DNA from: Planosporangium flavigriseum
GTDB taxonomy: Bacteria; Actinomycetota; Actinomycetes; Mycobacteriales; Micromonosporaceae
Direction: 5' to 3'
DNA: 64,000 nucleotides
Assembly (NCBI RefSeq): GCF_011947225.1
Contig: NZ_JAATVW010000019.1
Span: 36,204-100,203, forward strand
This document shows, one piece after another, positions 1 through 8,743 of the stretch. Each line of letters opens with the position of its first letter. Position 1 is the first letter of the stretch. A program made the translations under genes and the position numbers. Under the pieces are notes generated by a model. That model ran no database searches and had not been told where the DNA came from. It was given only the letters and a program-made list of their open reading frames with translations.

Positions 1-20
1 CCAGCCGAAACGGAGCAGTG

Positions 21-1703
21 ATGGGACACAGCCACCCGCACCCCCACGACCACGATGTACCGGAGTCGCTTCCGCCCGTACTCGACGCATCCATTCCCGA
101 CAGTGAGCTGTCGCCGGCAGAGGTGTCGCGGCGCGGCTTCCTGCGCCGAGCCGGCATCCTCGGCGCGGGCGCGGCGGCCGCCGGAGCGTTGGGCGGCGGC
201 GTGGCGCAGGCGCTCGGTCGCCCGCAGGCGGCACACGCCGACAGGGGCGGGAACGGGGAGCTGGTCTGGCTGGCCGGCGACCATCACATCCACACCCAGT
301 ACAGCCCGGACGGCATGTACCGGGTCTCCGACCACGTGCACCACGCCAGCGCCAATGGCCTGGACTGGATGGTCATCACCGACCACGGCACCGACCAGCA
401 CGCCAAGATCGGCGTCGAGAAGGTGAACCCGGACATCCAGCGCGCCCGCGAGCTGCACAAGGACATGCTCGTCTTCCAGGGCCTGGAGTGGAACATCCCG
501 TCCGCCGAGCACGGCACGGTCTTCGTGCACCCGGGCAAGGACGAGGTCGCGGTCCTGAAGGAGTTCGAGAACTCCTTCGACGGCTCCGTCAAGAAGGCGT
601 CCGGCTCCAGCCCGGCCAACGAGGCGCTCGCGATCGCCGGCATCAACTTCCTCGCCGACGCGGTCAACCGCAAGAAGGTGCGGGACGCGCTGTTCCTGGC
701 CAACCACCCGGCGCGCAAGGGCATCGACTCGCCGCACGAGATCCGGGGCTGGCGCGACGCCCAGCCGCGCATCGCCGTCGGCATGGAGGGCGCGCCCGGT
801 CACCAGGCCGCCGGCATCAAGAAGCCGAACGGCCCGGGCTCGGGCCGCGGCTACTACGACAGCACCCCCGGCAAGGATTCGTTCCCCGGGTACCCGCTGG
901 AGAGCTACATCACCTACGGCGGCTTCGACTGGATGACCGCCACCGTCGGAGGCCTCTGGGACAGCCTGCTCGCCGAGGGCAAGGCCTGGTGGATCACGGC
1001 CAACTCCGACTCGCACTCGGTGTACGGCGACACGGCCACCCGCGGCCCGGGCAGCGACTTCACCAACAACGGGTTCTACAACGACCCGGTGTACTCGGGC
1101 GGCGTCAACCTGGGCAACGGCGACTTCTGGCCCGGCTGGTACAGCCGTACCCACGTCGGCGCGTCGAGCCGCTCGTACGCCGCCGTGATGGACGGCATCC
1201 GCGCCGGCAGGATCTGGGTCGACCACGGCCGCCTGCTGGACAGCCTGGACGTGTCGGTGCGCGCCGGCGGGTCCCGCGGCACGCTGGGCAGCATGCTGCA
1301 GGCCAAGCGCGGCTCCGACGTGGAGGTGCGGATCCGGATCGGGCTGCCGCAGGAGGCGAACTGGGGCACCTTCGTCCCGCAGCTCAAGCGCATCGACGTC
1401 ATCGTCGGTGACGTGACCGGCCCGGTCGGCAACCGGGACACGTTCACCACGCCGAACACTCGCGTCGTGCAGTCGTTCGAGGTGACCGCGAAGGACAACG
1501 GGCGCGAGTTCGTGTTCCGCCTGCCGAAGATCGACGGGCCGAAGTACTTCCGCATCCGTGGTACCGACGGCAACCGCAGCGCGCCCGGCCTGATGGGCGC
1601 GTCGGTCGACCCGAACGGCCCAGCCGCGGACGTCTTCGGTGACGCCGACCCGTGGCAGGACCTGTGGTTCTACACCAACCCGATGTGGGTCCTCGCTCAC
1701 TGA
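21..1703 (+). CDS. Tat-exported PHP-domain (metallophosphoesterase-like) protein
   Basis: Probable secreted metal-dependent hydrolase of the PHP fold. A twin-arginine motif (SRRGFLRRAG, about residues 36-45) followed by an Ala/Gly-rich hydrophobic stretch ending near AHAD marks a Tat signal, which fits export of a protein folded with its metals. The mature part opens with the PHP metal motif HHIHTQYSPDG and then ITDHG, and later has NHPARKG and NSDSHS, which supply His/Asp ligands expected of PHP enzymes. The natural substrate cannot be read from sequence. I chose the ATG at 21 over the GTG at 18 because GGAG at 12-15 is better spaced from it. The stop overlaps the next start by one base (TGATG), so the two are probably co-transcribed. 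Confidence 0.8.
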   Translation: MGHSHPHPHDHDVPESLPPVLDASIPDSELSPAEVSRRGFLRRAGILGAGAAAAGALGGGVAQALGRPQAAHADRGGNGELVWLAGDHHIHTQYSPDGMYRVSDHVHHASANGLDWMVITDHGTDQHAKIGVEKVNPDIQRARELHKDMLVFQGLEWNIPSAEHGTVFVHPGKDEVAVLKEFENSFDGSVKKASGSSPANEALAIAGINFLADAVNRKKVRDALFLANHPARKGIDSPHEIRGWRDAQPRIAVGMEGAPGHQAAGIKKPNGPGSGRGYYDSTPGKDSFPGYPLESYITYGGFDWMTATVGGLWDSLLAEGKAWWITANSDSHSVYGDTATRGPGSDFTNNGFYNDPVYSGGVNLGNGDFWPGWYSRTHVGASSRSYAAVMDGIRAGRIWVDHGRLLDSLDVSVRAGGSRGTLGSMLQAKRGSDVEVRIRIGLPQEANWGTFVPQLKRIDVIVGDVTGPVGNRDTFTTPNTRVVQSFEVTAKDNGREFVFRLPKIDGPKYFRIRGTDGNRSAPGLMGASVDPNGPAADVFGDADPWQDLWFYTNPMWVLAH

Positions 1704-2263
1704 TGACCAGCACCAACACCGCTGGCGTGGCCCGCACCGGTAACCCCGGTGCGGGCCGCGTCATCGGCCTCGACTCCGACCACGACAGCATCCCGGCGGC
1801 CGAGCACTGGCTGCACGAGCTCGTGCACCGGCTCGGCCACCCCGCCGACCTGATCGCGTGTACGCACCTGGTGTACGAGCCGCACCCACATGTGGCGGTG
1901 TCGCTCTCTTCGCTTCCCGATGGAGTGGCCCTGCCGCCTGAGGCTCAGCAGCACACCGAGGGCGCCCGCACCGCGGCTGCGGAGCACGGGGCCCGCGGCG
2001 CCGGCCGGGCCGTCCACTACCCCGGCATCGACCTGCTCACCGGCAGCCTTACCGTCGCCGAGGCGATCGAGCGCAGCGCCATCGAGCGGATCGTGATGAT
2101 CGGCGGCGCCGACGCGCCACTCGACACCGTTCTGCACACGCTCGACTACGTCCGTCCGATGTGGAAGGATGGGAAGCTCGCGCTGGTGACCCGGCCGGGG
2201 CCGGAGGGCTCGCTGGTGCCGTTCGAGCTACAGAACCCCACCCCGTGCTGCGCTGACCATTAG
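1703..2263 (+). CDS. Conserved hypothetical protein, 186 aa
   Basis: I do not recognise a named family. The protein is soluble, without signal peptide or membrane segments. It has a mixed alpha/beta look, with the segment RIVMIGGADAPLDTVLHTLDYVRPMWKDGKLALVTRPG near residues 130-170 and an acidic, His-rich N-terminal third (GLDSDHDSIPAAEHWLHELV). It begins inside the stop codon of the Tat/PHP gene (TGATG), which suggests coupled translation and a shared job, but no function can be assigned. A long palindrome follows 17 bases after the stop and probably ends the transcript. Confidence 0.7.
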   Translation: MTSTNTAGVARTGNPGAGRVIGLDSDHDSIPAAEHWLHELVHRLGHPADLIACTHLVYEPHPHVAVSLSSLPDGVALPPEAQQHTEGARTAAAEHGARGAGRAVHYPGIDLLTGSLTVAEAIERSAIERIVMIGGADAPLDTVLHTLDYVRPMWKDGKLALVTRPGPEGSLVPFELQNPTPCCADH

Positions 2264-2280
2264 CCGTCCAGCGCGCCCTG

Positions 2281-2328
2281 GATCTTGGGGATTCTGACAC
2301 CGGATCCGGTGTCAGAATTTCCAAGATC
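2281..2328. terminator. Long palindrome of the GATCTTGG type between convergent genes
   Basis: A 48-base near-perfect inverted repeat with outer arms GATCTTGG/CCAAGATC and core GACACC-GGATCC-GGTGTC. The only non-Watson-Crick positions (GG opposite TT) would be G-U pairs in RNA. It lies between convergent genes ending at 2263 and 2336, so it can stop transcription from both sides. Its core is identical to that of the palindrome at 13016-13060, and its outer arms match those at 27369 and 28635. Confidence 0.8.
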
Positions 2329-2335
2329 CAAAAAG

Positions 2336-3133
2336 CTACAGCTCGGGCGACACCGGGTTGGGAATGGCCCCGCCGTACCGCCGGTCGCGCTTGGCATACA
2401 GCTCGCAGGCGTACCACAGGTGGCGGCGGTCGAAGTCCGGCCACAGCGTGTCGAGCGAGATGAACTCCGCGTACGCCGCCTGCCAGATCATGAAGTTCGA
2501 CAGCCGCTGCTCGCCCGAGGATCGCAGCACGAGATCGACGTCGGGCAGGTCTGGCTCGTCGAGGTAGCGCGCGAAGACCTTCTCATTGATCTTGTCGGGC
2601 TTGATGCGCCCGGCCGCCACGTCCGCGGCCAGCTTCGCCGCCGCATCGGCGATCTCGGCCCGACCGCCGTAGTTGACGCACATCGTGAACGTCAGCTCGG
2701 TGTTGTGCCGGGTCAGCTGCTCGGCGTACTCCAGCTCGTTGATGACGCTGCGCCACAGCTTCGGCCGCCGCCCGGCCCAGCGCACGCGGATGCCCATCTC
2801 GTGGAACTCGTCGCGCCGGCGGTGGATGACGTCCCGGTTGAAGTTCATCAGGAAGCGCACCTCGTCCGGGGAACGCTTCCAGTTCTCCGTCGAGAACGCG
2901 TACGCGCTGACGTACTTGATCCCCAGCTCCAGCGCGCCCTCGATGACATCGAACAGCGCCGCCTCACCGGCCGTGTGGCCGGCGGTGCGGGGCAGGCCCC
3001 GCTCCTTGGCCCACCGGCCGTTGCCGTCCATGATGATCGCCACATGCTGCGGAACGACCTCGGCCGGCAGCGCCGGTGGGCGCGCTCCCGAGGGATGCGG
3101 CGACGGGGGCCGGTAGCTGGTGCGGCGGTTCAA
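2336..3133 (-). CDS. uppS: Isoprenyl transferase (undecaprenyl/decaprenyl diphosphate synthase family)
   Basis: Cis-prenyltransferase that builds the polyprenyl diphosphate used as lipid carrier for cell-wall precursors. The signature IIMDGNGRWAKERG (catalytic Asp36), the FSTENWKRS segment and the C-terminal LVLRSSGEQRLSNFMIWQ motif are all present. At 265 aa it is of normal family length with a short Pro-rich N-terminal extension. The start is a TTG preceded by AAAGGA; no ATG or GTG occurs before the catalytic motif, which supports TTG. It follows recO by 11 bases, the usual recO-uppS pairing of actinobacteria. Exact chain length of the product is not predictable from sequence. Confidence 0.93.
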   Translation of the reverse strand: MNRRTSYRPPSPHPSGARPPALPAEVVPQHVAIIMDGNGRWAKERGLPRTAGHTAGEAALFDVIEGALELGIKYVSAYAFSTENWKRSPDEVRFLMNFNRDVIHRRRDEFHEMGIRVRWAGRRPKLWRSVINELEYAEQLTRHNTELTFTMCVNYGGRAEIADAAAKLAADVAAGRIKPDKINEKVFARYLDEPDLPDVDLVLRSSGEQRLSNFMIWQAAYAEFISLDTLWPDFDRRHLWYACELYAKRDRRYGGAIPNPVSPEL

Positions 3134-3144
3134 CGGGGGTCCTT

Positions 3145-3888
3145 TCAGCGATCAACCAACGGCAGCGAGCGTAGCCCGCGCTCCAAATGCCACTGCAGAT
3201 GCGCCGCGATCAGGCCGCTGGCCTCCTTCCGCGGGCCAGGTTCGCTGGCGTCCGCGACGGCCCAGTCGCCCTCGCCGAGCGCGGTCATCAGCTCAAGCGT
3301 GGCCGGCGCGGGACGGGAGGCGCCGGGCGGGCGGCAGTCGGAACAGACACAACCCCCTGCGGGTACGGAGAACGCCCGGTGGACGCCCGCAGTGCCGCAG
3401 ACGGCACACTCCCGCAGCGCCGGGGCCCAGCCGGCGATCGCGACTGCCCGCAGCAGGTACGCGTCGAGCACCAGCGACACCGTGTGCTCCCGGTTCGCCA
3501 GCGTCCGCAGGGCGCCGATGGTGAGGAGAAACATCCGCAGCGACGGCTCGTGCTCGACCGGGGTGAGCCGCTCCGCGGCCTCCGCGATCGCGCTGGCCGC
3601 CGTGTAGCGGGAGTAGTCGTCGACCAACCGCTTGCCGTACAGGTCGACGCCCTCGACCTGGCCGATCACGTGCAGGTTTCGGCCCTCGATCCACTGCACG
3701 TCGATGTGGCCGAACGGCTCGAGGCGGGCCCCGAACCGGGAGGACGTACGCCGTACCCCCTTGCCGACCGCCCGGATCCGGCCGTGGCGGCGCGTCAGCA
3801 GGGTGACGATCCGGTCCGACTCCCCCAGCTTCTGCACGCGTAGCACCACCGCGTCGTCGCGGGTGAGTTTTCCTCGGAAACCGGTCAC
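3145..3888 (-). CDS. recO: DNA repair protein RecO
   Basis: RecO binds single-stranded DNA and loads RecA in the RecFOR recombination pathway. The N-terminal OB-fold (residues 1-80, with DDAVVLRVQKLGESDRIVTLLTRRHGRIRAVGKGVRR) and a C-terminal helical part with a zinc-binding pair (CAVCGTAG and CSDC, about residues 162-185) are visible. Length 247 aa is typical. The start is a GTG at 3888. It sits between era and uppS, the standard actinobacterial order. Confidence 0.93.
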   Translation of the reverse strand: MTGFRGKLTRDDAVVLRVQKLGESDRIVTLLTRRHGRIRAVGKGVRRTSSRFGARLEPFGHIDVQWIEGRNLHVIGQVEGVDLYGKRLVDDYSRYTAASAIAEAAERLTPVEHEPSLRMFLLTIGALRTLANREHTVSLVLDAYLLRAVAIAGWAPALRECAVCGTAGVHRAFSVPAGGCVCSDCRPPGASRPAPATLELMTALGEGDWAVADASEPGPRKEASGLIAAHLQWHLERGLRSLPLVDR

Positions 3889-3910
3889 CGGCTCATCGTA
3901 TTAGTAATCC

Positions 3911-4792
3911 TCAGAAGCCCAGCTTGCGCAGCTGTTTCGGGTCGCGCTGCCAGTCCTTGGCCACCCGTACGTGCAGATCCAGGTAGACCTTCGTGCCCAG
4001 CAGCTCCTCGATATCCTGCCTGGCCCGCCGGCCGACCTCCTTGAGCCGGCTACCACCCTGCCCGATCACGATGCCCTTCTGACTCGGGCGCTCCACGTAG
4101 ATGTCGGCGTACACCTTGGTGACCCGGTCCTCCGGAAGCACCTCCTCGACGAGCACCGCGATGGAGTGCGGCAACTCCTCACGTACGCCCTCGAGGGCCG
4201 CCTCCCGGATCATCTCGGCCATGAGCACGTGCTCGGGCTCGTCGGTGATCATGTGATCGGGGTAGAGCTGCGGCGAGGGCGGCAGGTAGCGCGTCATCAC
4301 CTCGGTGAGCGTGTCGATCTGGTCACCCGCGACCGCGCTGACCGGCACAATCTCGGCGAAGTCGCCCAGCTCGCTGACCTCGACGAGGCGCTTGGCCAGG
4401 GTGGCCTTGTCGACCAGGTCGCTCTTGGTGACCACGGCGATCACGGTCGCCTTCAGCGAAGCGAGCTCCCCGGTGATGAACCGGTCGCCCCGTCCGACCG
4501 GCTCGTTGGCCGGCAGGCACAGGCCGATCACGTCGACCTCGCTCCACGTCTCGCGTACGAGGTCGTTGAGGCGCTCGCCGAGCAGCGTGCGCGGCCGGTG
4601 CAGGCCGGGCGTGTCCACCAGGACGAGCTGGGAGTCGGGGCGGTGCACGACGCCGCGCACGATGTGCCGGGTCGTCTGCGGCTTGTTCGACGTGATCGCG
4701 ATCTTCTGGCCCACCAGCGCGTTGGTCAGCGTCGACTTACCGGCGTTCGGCCGCCCGACAAAACAGGCGAAGCCCGCCCGGTACTCGCTCAC
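3911..4792 (-). CDS. era: Ribosome-assembly GTPase Era
   Basis: Era binds 16S rRNA near its 3' end during small-subunit assembly. The G1 loop GRPNAGKST (residues 12-20), G3 DTPG and G4 TKSD are intact, and a C-terminal KH RNA-binding domain carries IVIGQGGSRLKEVGRRAR near residues 240-257. At 293 aa it is of normal length. It lies 22 bases before recO in the direction of transcription and is likely part of the same operon. Confidence 0.95.
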   Translation of the reverse strand: MSEYRAGFACFVGRPNAGKSTLTNALVGQKIAITSNKPQTTRHIVRGVVHRPDSQLVLVDTPGLHRPRTLLGERLNDLVRETWSEVDVIGLCLPANEPVGRGDRFITGELASLKATVIAVVTKSDLVDKATLAKRLVEVSELGDFAEIVPVSAVAGDQIDTLTEVMTRYLPPSPQLYPDHMITDEPEHVLMAEMIREAALEGVREELPHSIAVLVEEVLPEDRVTKVYADIYVERPSQKGIVIGQGGSRLKEVGRRARQDIEELLGTKVYLDLHVRVAKDWQRDPKQLRKLGF

Positions 4793-4872
4793 TCGTTCCT
4801 CCCCGCTGGCGTAAATCTCGCGTATACGAGGCTACGGTCCACGCGAGACGGCGTTGCGGGCGGGCAGCACTG

Positions 4873-5214
4873 TCAGTCCGTGACCACGCCCAGGACGGTC
4901 CCGTCCGGGCCGGCGAGGTAGACCGGTGCGTCCGCCGACAGGTCGCGTACGGTGGCGAGGCCCGCGCCATCCAGCGTGGACGCCTCGGTGACCACAGCCG
5001 CCGCCTCCAGCTTGACCGCGCCGGCCGACACCGCGCTCGCCACCGCGAGCTGCAGCGCCGTCAGCGTGAGCGACGGCAGGACGACACTGGCGGCCGCGTA
5101 CGTGCGCCCGTCCCCGTCCCGCACCGCGGCGCCTTCGACGGCGCCCGTACGCGCCCGCGCCGAGCGGGCGAGCGTGACCAGTTTGGCGTCCTCAGGGGTG
5201 AGCTCATCAGGCAT
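4873..5214 (-). CDS. Cytidine-deaminase-like protein lacking the zinc-binding residues
   Basis: A 113-aa protein with the general layout of the small cytidine deaminase fold (AAVRDGDGRTYAAASV near the start, then a helix-strand pattern). The zinc motifs that define an active enzyme, C/H-A-E and PCxxC, are absent: the position expected for CAE reads TALQ in LTLTALQLAVASAVSAG, and no PCxxC follows. It is therefore unlikely to deaminate nucleosides. It overlaps the end of the upstream CNNM gene by 8 bases and precedes era, a conserved neighbourhood in actinobacteria, which argues for a retained structural or regulatory role rather than decay. Confidence 0.7.
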   Translation of the reverse strand: MPDELTPEDAKLVTLARSARARTGAVEGAAVRDGDGRTYAAASVVLPSLTLTALQLAVASAVSAGAVKLEAAAVVTEASTLDGAGLATVRDLSADAPVYLAGPDGTVLGVVTD

Positions 5215-6526
5215 CGGCTGGTTGCCTCTCCTCGTGTCGGTCCGGCGCTTCCGGCTGCTCTTCGTCCTCGGTCCGGCGCACCAGTACCGTATCGATCCGG
5301 TTCCGGCGGCCGGTCGTGCCCTCGGCGATGAGCCGCAGCCCCGCCACGTCGACGGCGGCGCCCGGGATCGGCACGCGACCCAGCGCCTGCGCCAGCAGGC
5401 CGGCCACGGTCTCCACCTCTTCGGCCGGCAGTTCGGTCTCGAACAGCTCGCCCAGGTCCTCGATCGGCAGCCGGGCGGTGACCCGGACGGCTCCGTCGGG
5501 CAGCCGCTCCACCGGCGGGCGCTCAGCCACGTCGTACTCGTCGGTGATCTCCCCGACGATCTCCTCGAGGATGTCCTCGATCGTCACGAGGCCGGCGGTG
5601 CCGCCGTACTCGTCGACGACGACGGCGATGTGGTTGCGCGCGGCCTGCATCTCCCGCAGCAGGTCGTCGACCGGCTTGGACTCCGGCACGTACGCCGCCT
5701 CGCGCATGATCCGCGCCACCGGCAGCTCGGCCGCGCCCGGATCCCCGCTGGAGGTGCGCCGGACCAGGTCCTTGAGGTAGACGATGCCCAGGACGTCGTC
5801 GACGTTCTCCCCTATCACCGGCATGCGCGAGAAGCCGCTGCGCATTGCGAGCGCCAGGGCCTGGCGCAGGGTCTTGTGCGATTCGATCCACACCATCTCG
5901 GTACGCGGGACCATGACCTCACGCACGATCGTGTGGCCCAGCGCGAACACCGAGTGGATCATCTCGCGTTCGCCGTGCTCGACCACGCCGCGCTCCTCGG
6001 CGAGGTCGACCAGTTCGCGCAGCTCCACCGTGGTCGCGAAGGGCCCTTGACGGTACCCGCGACCGGGCGTGACGGCGTTGCCGATCATGATCAGCAGCGA
6101 GGCGAGCGGGCCGAGCGCCCGGCCCAGCCAGCGCACCAGCGGTGCCATGATCCGCCCCACCGTGTACGCGTGCTGCCGGCCGATCGTCCGCGGCCCGACG
6201 CCGACCACCACGTAGCTGACGATCGTCATGGAGCCGGCGGTGATCAGGGCCGCCCGCCAGTTCACCCCGAGCTGCTGTGCGGCCACCAGCGCGACGGTCG
6301 TCGTGGCGACCAGCTCGCAGGCCAGCCGCAGCAGGAGCAGCAGGTTGATGTAGCGCGGCGCGTCGGAGGCGACCAGTTGCAGCGTGCGCGCGCCCCGGAC
6401 CCGCTCCCGGGCCATCTCGCCGGCCCGCGCCGGGGACACCGCCCCGAGCGCGGCGTCGGTCATCGCGAAGACCCCCGCCAGCACCACCAGCACCACGGCG
6501 GTGATGATCAGACTGACCGGATGCAT
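5207..6526 (-). CDS. CNNM/CorC (HlyC) family membrane protein with CBS pair
   Basis: A 439-aa integral membrane protein, probably concerned with Mg2+/divalent-cation transport. Residues 1-190 form a DUF21 membrane domain beginning [36 protein letters not shown]. Two CBS domains follow, with MVPRTEMVWIESHKTLRQALALAMRSGFSRMPV and later AAYVPESKPVDDLLREMQAARNHIAVVVDEYGGTAGLVTIEDILEEIVGEI. A CorC-HlyC domain ends the protein. The ATG at 6526 overlaps the ybeY stop by one base. Length and order match the family; the transported ion is not provable here. Confidence 0.88.
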   Translation of the reverse strand: MHPVSLIITAVVLVVLAGVFAMTDAALGAVSPARAGEMARERVRGARTLQLVASDAPRYINLLLLLRLACELVATTTVALVAAQQLGVNWRAALITAGSMTIVSYVVVGVGPRTIGRQHAYTVGRIMAPLVRWLGRALGPLASLLIMIGNAVTPGRGYRQGPFATTVELRELVDLAEERGVVEHGEREMIHSVFALGHTIVREVMVPRTEMVWIESHKTLRQALALAMRSGFSRMPVIGENVDDVLGIVYLKDLVRRTSSGDPGAAELPVARIMREAAYVPESKPVDDLLREMQAARNHIAVVVDEYGGTAGLVTIEDILEEIVGEITDEYDVAERPPVERLPDGAVRVTARLPIEDLGELFETELPAEEVETVAGLLAQALGRVPIPGAAVDVAGLRLIAEGTTGRRNRIDTVLVRRTEDEEQPEAPDRHEERQPADA

Positions 6527-6990
6527 CACTGCTTCCCGGCGTCGCGCCAGCTTTCGAGCAGGCGCCCCTGCAGTCCGAACATCTCGCGCTCCTCGTCGGG
6601 CTCGGCGTGGTCGTACCCGAGCAGGTGGAGCACGCCGTGGACGGTGAGCAGCGCGAGTTCGTCGCCGGTGCCGTGACCGGCCTCCGAAGCCTGCCGGGCC
6701 GCCACCTCCGGAGCGAGCACGATGTCGCCGAGCAGCGCCGGCTCGTTGCCGGACTCGCCCGGCCCGTGGTCGATGCTTCCCTCGTCCATCGGGAAGGCGA
6801 GCACGTCGGTCGGCCCTTCGCCGTCCATCCACCGGTGATTGAGCTCAGTCATGTACTCCACGTCGACGAGCAGGATGGACAGCTCGGCGAGCGGGTTGAC
6901 ACCCATCTCGTCGAGGGCGTGGCGAGCCACGGCGAGGATGGCGTCGGAGTCGACGTCGACCCCGGACTCATTGGCGATCTCGATGGACAT
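6526..6990 (-). CDS. ybeY: Endoribonuclease YbeY
   Basis: Zinc-dependent RNase involved in 16S rRNA 3' maturation and ribosome quality control. The metal motif H-x3-H-x5-H is intact as [11 protein letters not shown] near residues 114-124, followed by the usual acidic tail. Length 154 aa is normal. It lies between phoH (15 bases upstream) and the CNNM gene (one-base overlap), the phoH-ybeY-CNNM-era order common to many bacteria. Confidence 0.95.
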   Translation of the reverse strand: MSIEIANESGVDVDSDAILAVARHALDEMGVNPLAELSILLVDVEYMTELNHRWMDGEGPTDVLAFPMDEGSIDHGPGESGNEPALLGDIVLAPEVAARQASEAGHGTGDELALLTVHGVLHLLGYDHAEPDEEREMFGLQGRLLESWRDAGKQ

Positions 6991-7005
6991 GCGACCTCAG
7001 AGGTT

Positions 7006-8076
7006 TCAGCGCCGGCGGCCGGAACGGCCCTGGGCGGCGCGGTTGGGCACGGCGTGGACGTTGCCGTCGGATTGCTGGGCGGCGTCGAACCGCGCATAGG
7101 CGTCGACGATGTCGCTCACCAGCCGGTGCCGCACCACGTCGGCGCTGCCCAGCTGGGCGAAGTGGACGTCTTCGAGGCCCTCGAGGATGTCGCGGACCAC
7201 CCGCAGGCCACTCGTGGTGCCGCCGGGCAGGTCGACCTGGGTGACGTCACCCGTGACCACAATCTTGGAGCCGAAGCCGAGCCGCGTCAGGAACATCTTC
7301 ATCTGCTCGGGCGTGGTGTTCTGCGCCTCGTCCAGGATGATGAAGGCGTCATTGAGGGTGCGGCCCCGCATGTACGCCAAGGGCGCCACCTCGATCGTGC
7401 CGGCCTGCATCAGTCGCGGGATCGACTCGGGGTCGATCATGTCATGCAGGGCGTCGTAGAGGGGTCGCAGGTACGGGTCGATCTTCTCGTTCAGGGTTCC
7501 CGGAAGGAAGCCCAGCCGCTCGCCCGCCTCGACGGCGGGCCGGGTCAGGATGATCCGGTTAACCTGCTTGGACTGTAGCGCCTGCACAGCCTTGGCCATC
7601 GCCAGGTAGGTCTTGCCGGTGCCGGCCGGGCCGATACCGAAGATGATCGTGTGCTGGTCGATCGCGTCGACGTAGCGCTTCTGCCCCAAGGTCTTGGGAC
7701 GGATCGTGCGACCACGCCGGGACAGGATGTTGAGGGTGAGGACCTCGGCGGGCCGCTCGGTGGTGCCCTCTTCGAGCATGCCGACGGTCCGCCGAACGGC
7801 GTCAGCGGTCAGTGTCTCGCCTTTCTCGATCAGTTCGAGCAGCTCCGCGAAGATTCGCTCGGCCAGCGCGTTGTCAGCAGGGGCACCCGTGATGGTGATC
7901 TCGTTTCCCCGTACGTGAACGTCGCTTGCTACGGAGCGCTCAACCAGGCGGAGCAGTTCGTCACCGGCGCCGAGTAGCCGGACCATCGTGTGCGGATCCT
8001 CGACCGTGATCTTCGTCTGCGCCCGGAGGGGCTCGGCGTGCGCGCCGCTCACGGCGGAGGGTGGAATCTGCGTCAT
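7006..8076 (-). CDS. phoH: PhoH-family ATPase
   Basis: Cytoplasmic P-loop ATPase associated with RNA metabolism and located next to ybeY. The Walker A loop GPAGTGKTYLAMAKAVQAL and the DEAQN Walker B motif (FIILDEAQNTTPEQMKMFLTRLG) are clear, with the SKIVVTGDVTQVDLP sensor segment following. I chose the ATG at 8076, giving 356 aa, close to the family's usual length. An ATG at 8130 in the same frame would add 18 residues, and neither has a strong ribosome binding site, so the start is uncertain. Confidence 0.9.
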   Translation of the reverse strand: MTQIPPSAVSGAHAEPLRAQTKITVEDPHTMVRLLGAGDELLRLVERSVASDVHVRGNEITITGAPADNALAERIFAELLELIEKGETLTADAVRRTVGMLEEGTTERPAEVLTLNILSRRGRTIRPKTLGQKRYVDAIDQHTIIFGIGPAGTGKTYLAMAKAVQALQSKQVNRIILTRPAVEAGERLGFLPGTLNEKIDPYLRPLYDALHDMIDPESIPRLMQAGTIEVAPLAYMRGRTLNDAFIILDEAQNTTPEQMKMFLTRLGFGSKIVVTGDVTQVDLPGGTTSGLRVVRDILEGLEDVHFAQLGSADVVRHRLVSDIVDAYARFDAAQQSDGNVHAVPNRAAQGRSGRRR

Positions 8077-8268
8077 GGGTCGGCCCGCGGGCCTTACGAC
8101 ACCTGCTCTCGCGTTCTGTGCGGCGTCCATACGGCGCCTGCGCTCGTTGGCTATCTGGGTACTCCATGGTATCGGGCCATCCGCATCAGGGTTCACGCGA
8201 TTTCGCCGCGAGGCGATTGTGCACGCCTGAGGAACAGCCACACGTGAAAGATCCTGCCCGATTCCTGC

Positions 8269-8616
8269 TCACCTACACACCATCGGGCCGAGCGGCCCAC
8301 CGCCGACCACATGGGCGTGTACGTGGAAGACCTCCTGGCCCCCGTACCGGCCGGTGTTGAAGATCGTTCGGTAACCGTTGCTCATCAGCCCCGCGGCCTT
8401 GGCCACCTGGGCAGCCGAGACGAGTACCTCGCCGGCGAGCGCCGGGTCGGCCGCGCTGAGGGCCGCCACGTCCGGAAAGTGCGTCTTCGGGATGACCAGG
8501 ACGTGCACGGGAGCCTTCGGCGCGATGTCGCGGAACGCGAGGGTCGCGTCGGTCTCGTACACGACGTCAGCCGGGATCTCCCCGGCGACGATCCGGCAGA
8601 ACAGGCAGTCCGTCAC
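8269..8616 (-). CDS. HIT-family nucleotide-binding hydrolase
   Basis: Small (115 aa) histidine-triad protein, the type that hydrolyses AMP-lysine or related adenylyl compounds. It begins with the zinc-type motif CLFCRIVAGEIPADVVYETD and ends with HVHAHVVGG, the histidine triad. Start codon is GTG. It lies between phoH and rsmE on the same strand. Substrate is unknown. Confidence 0.92.
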   Translation of the reverse strand: MTDCLFCRIVAGEIPADVVYETDATLAFRDIAPKAPVHVLVIPKTHFPDVAALSAADPALAGEVLVSAAQVAKAAGLMSNGYRTIFNTGRYGGQEVFHVHAHVVGGGPLGPMVCR

Positions 8617-8676
8617 ACCTGCACAGTACTAACGCGGATCAGGGCCGGCACTATTCCGTCCGGTGCCCTGCCGGCA

Positions 8677-8743
8677 ATGAGATCCGTACTGGTCACCGGC
8701 GGCTCACGCGGCATCGGCCGGGCAGTCGTCCGCGCCTTCGCTG
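8677..8743 (+). pseudogene. Relic of a short-chain dehydrogenase/reductase (SDR) gene
   Basis: Starting from an ATG at 8677 the plus strand reads MRSVLVTGGSRGIGRAVVRA and then FAVTS. This is the N-terminal Rossmann strand, glycine-rich cofactor loop (TGGSRGIG) and first helix of an SDR enzyme. Homology stops exactly where the convergent rsmE gene ends (its stop codon is at 8744). The rest of the frame is antisense to rsmE and shows no SDR features such as YxxxK. It is best read as the 5' stub of a gene whose 3' part was deleted. Confidence 0.65.
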
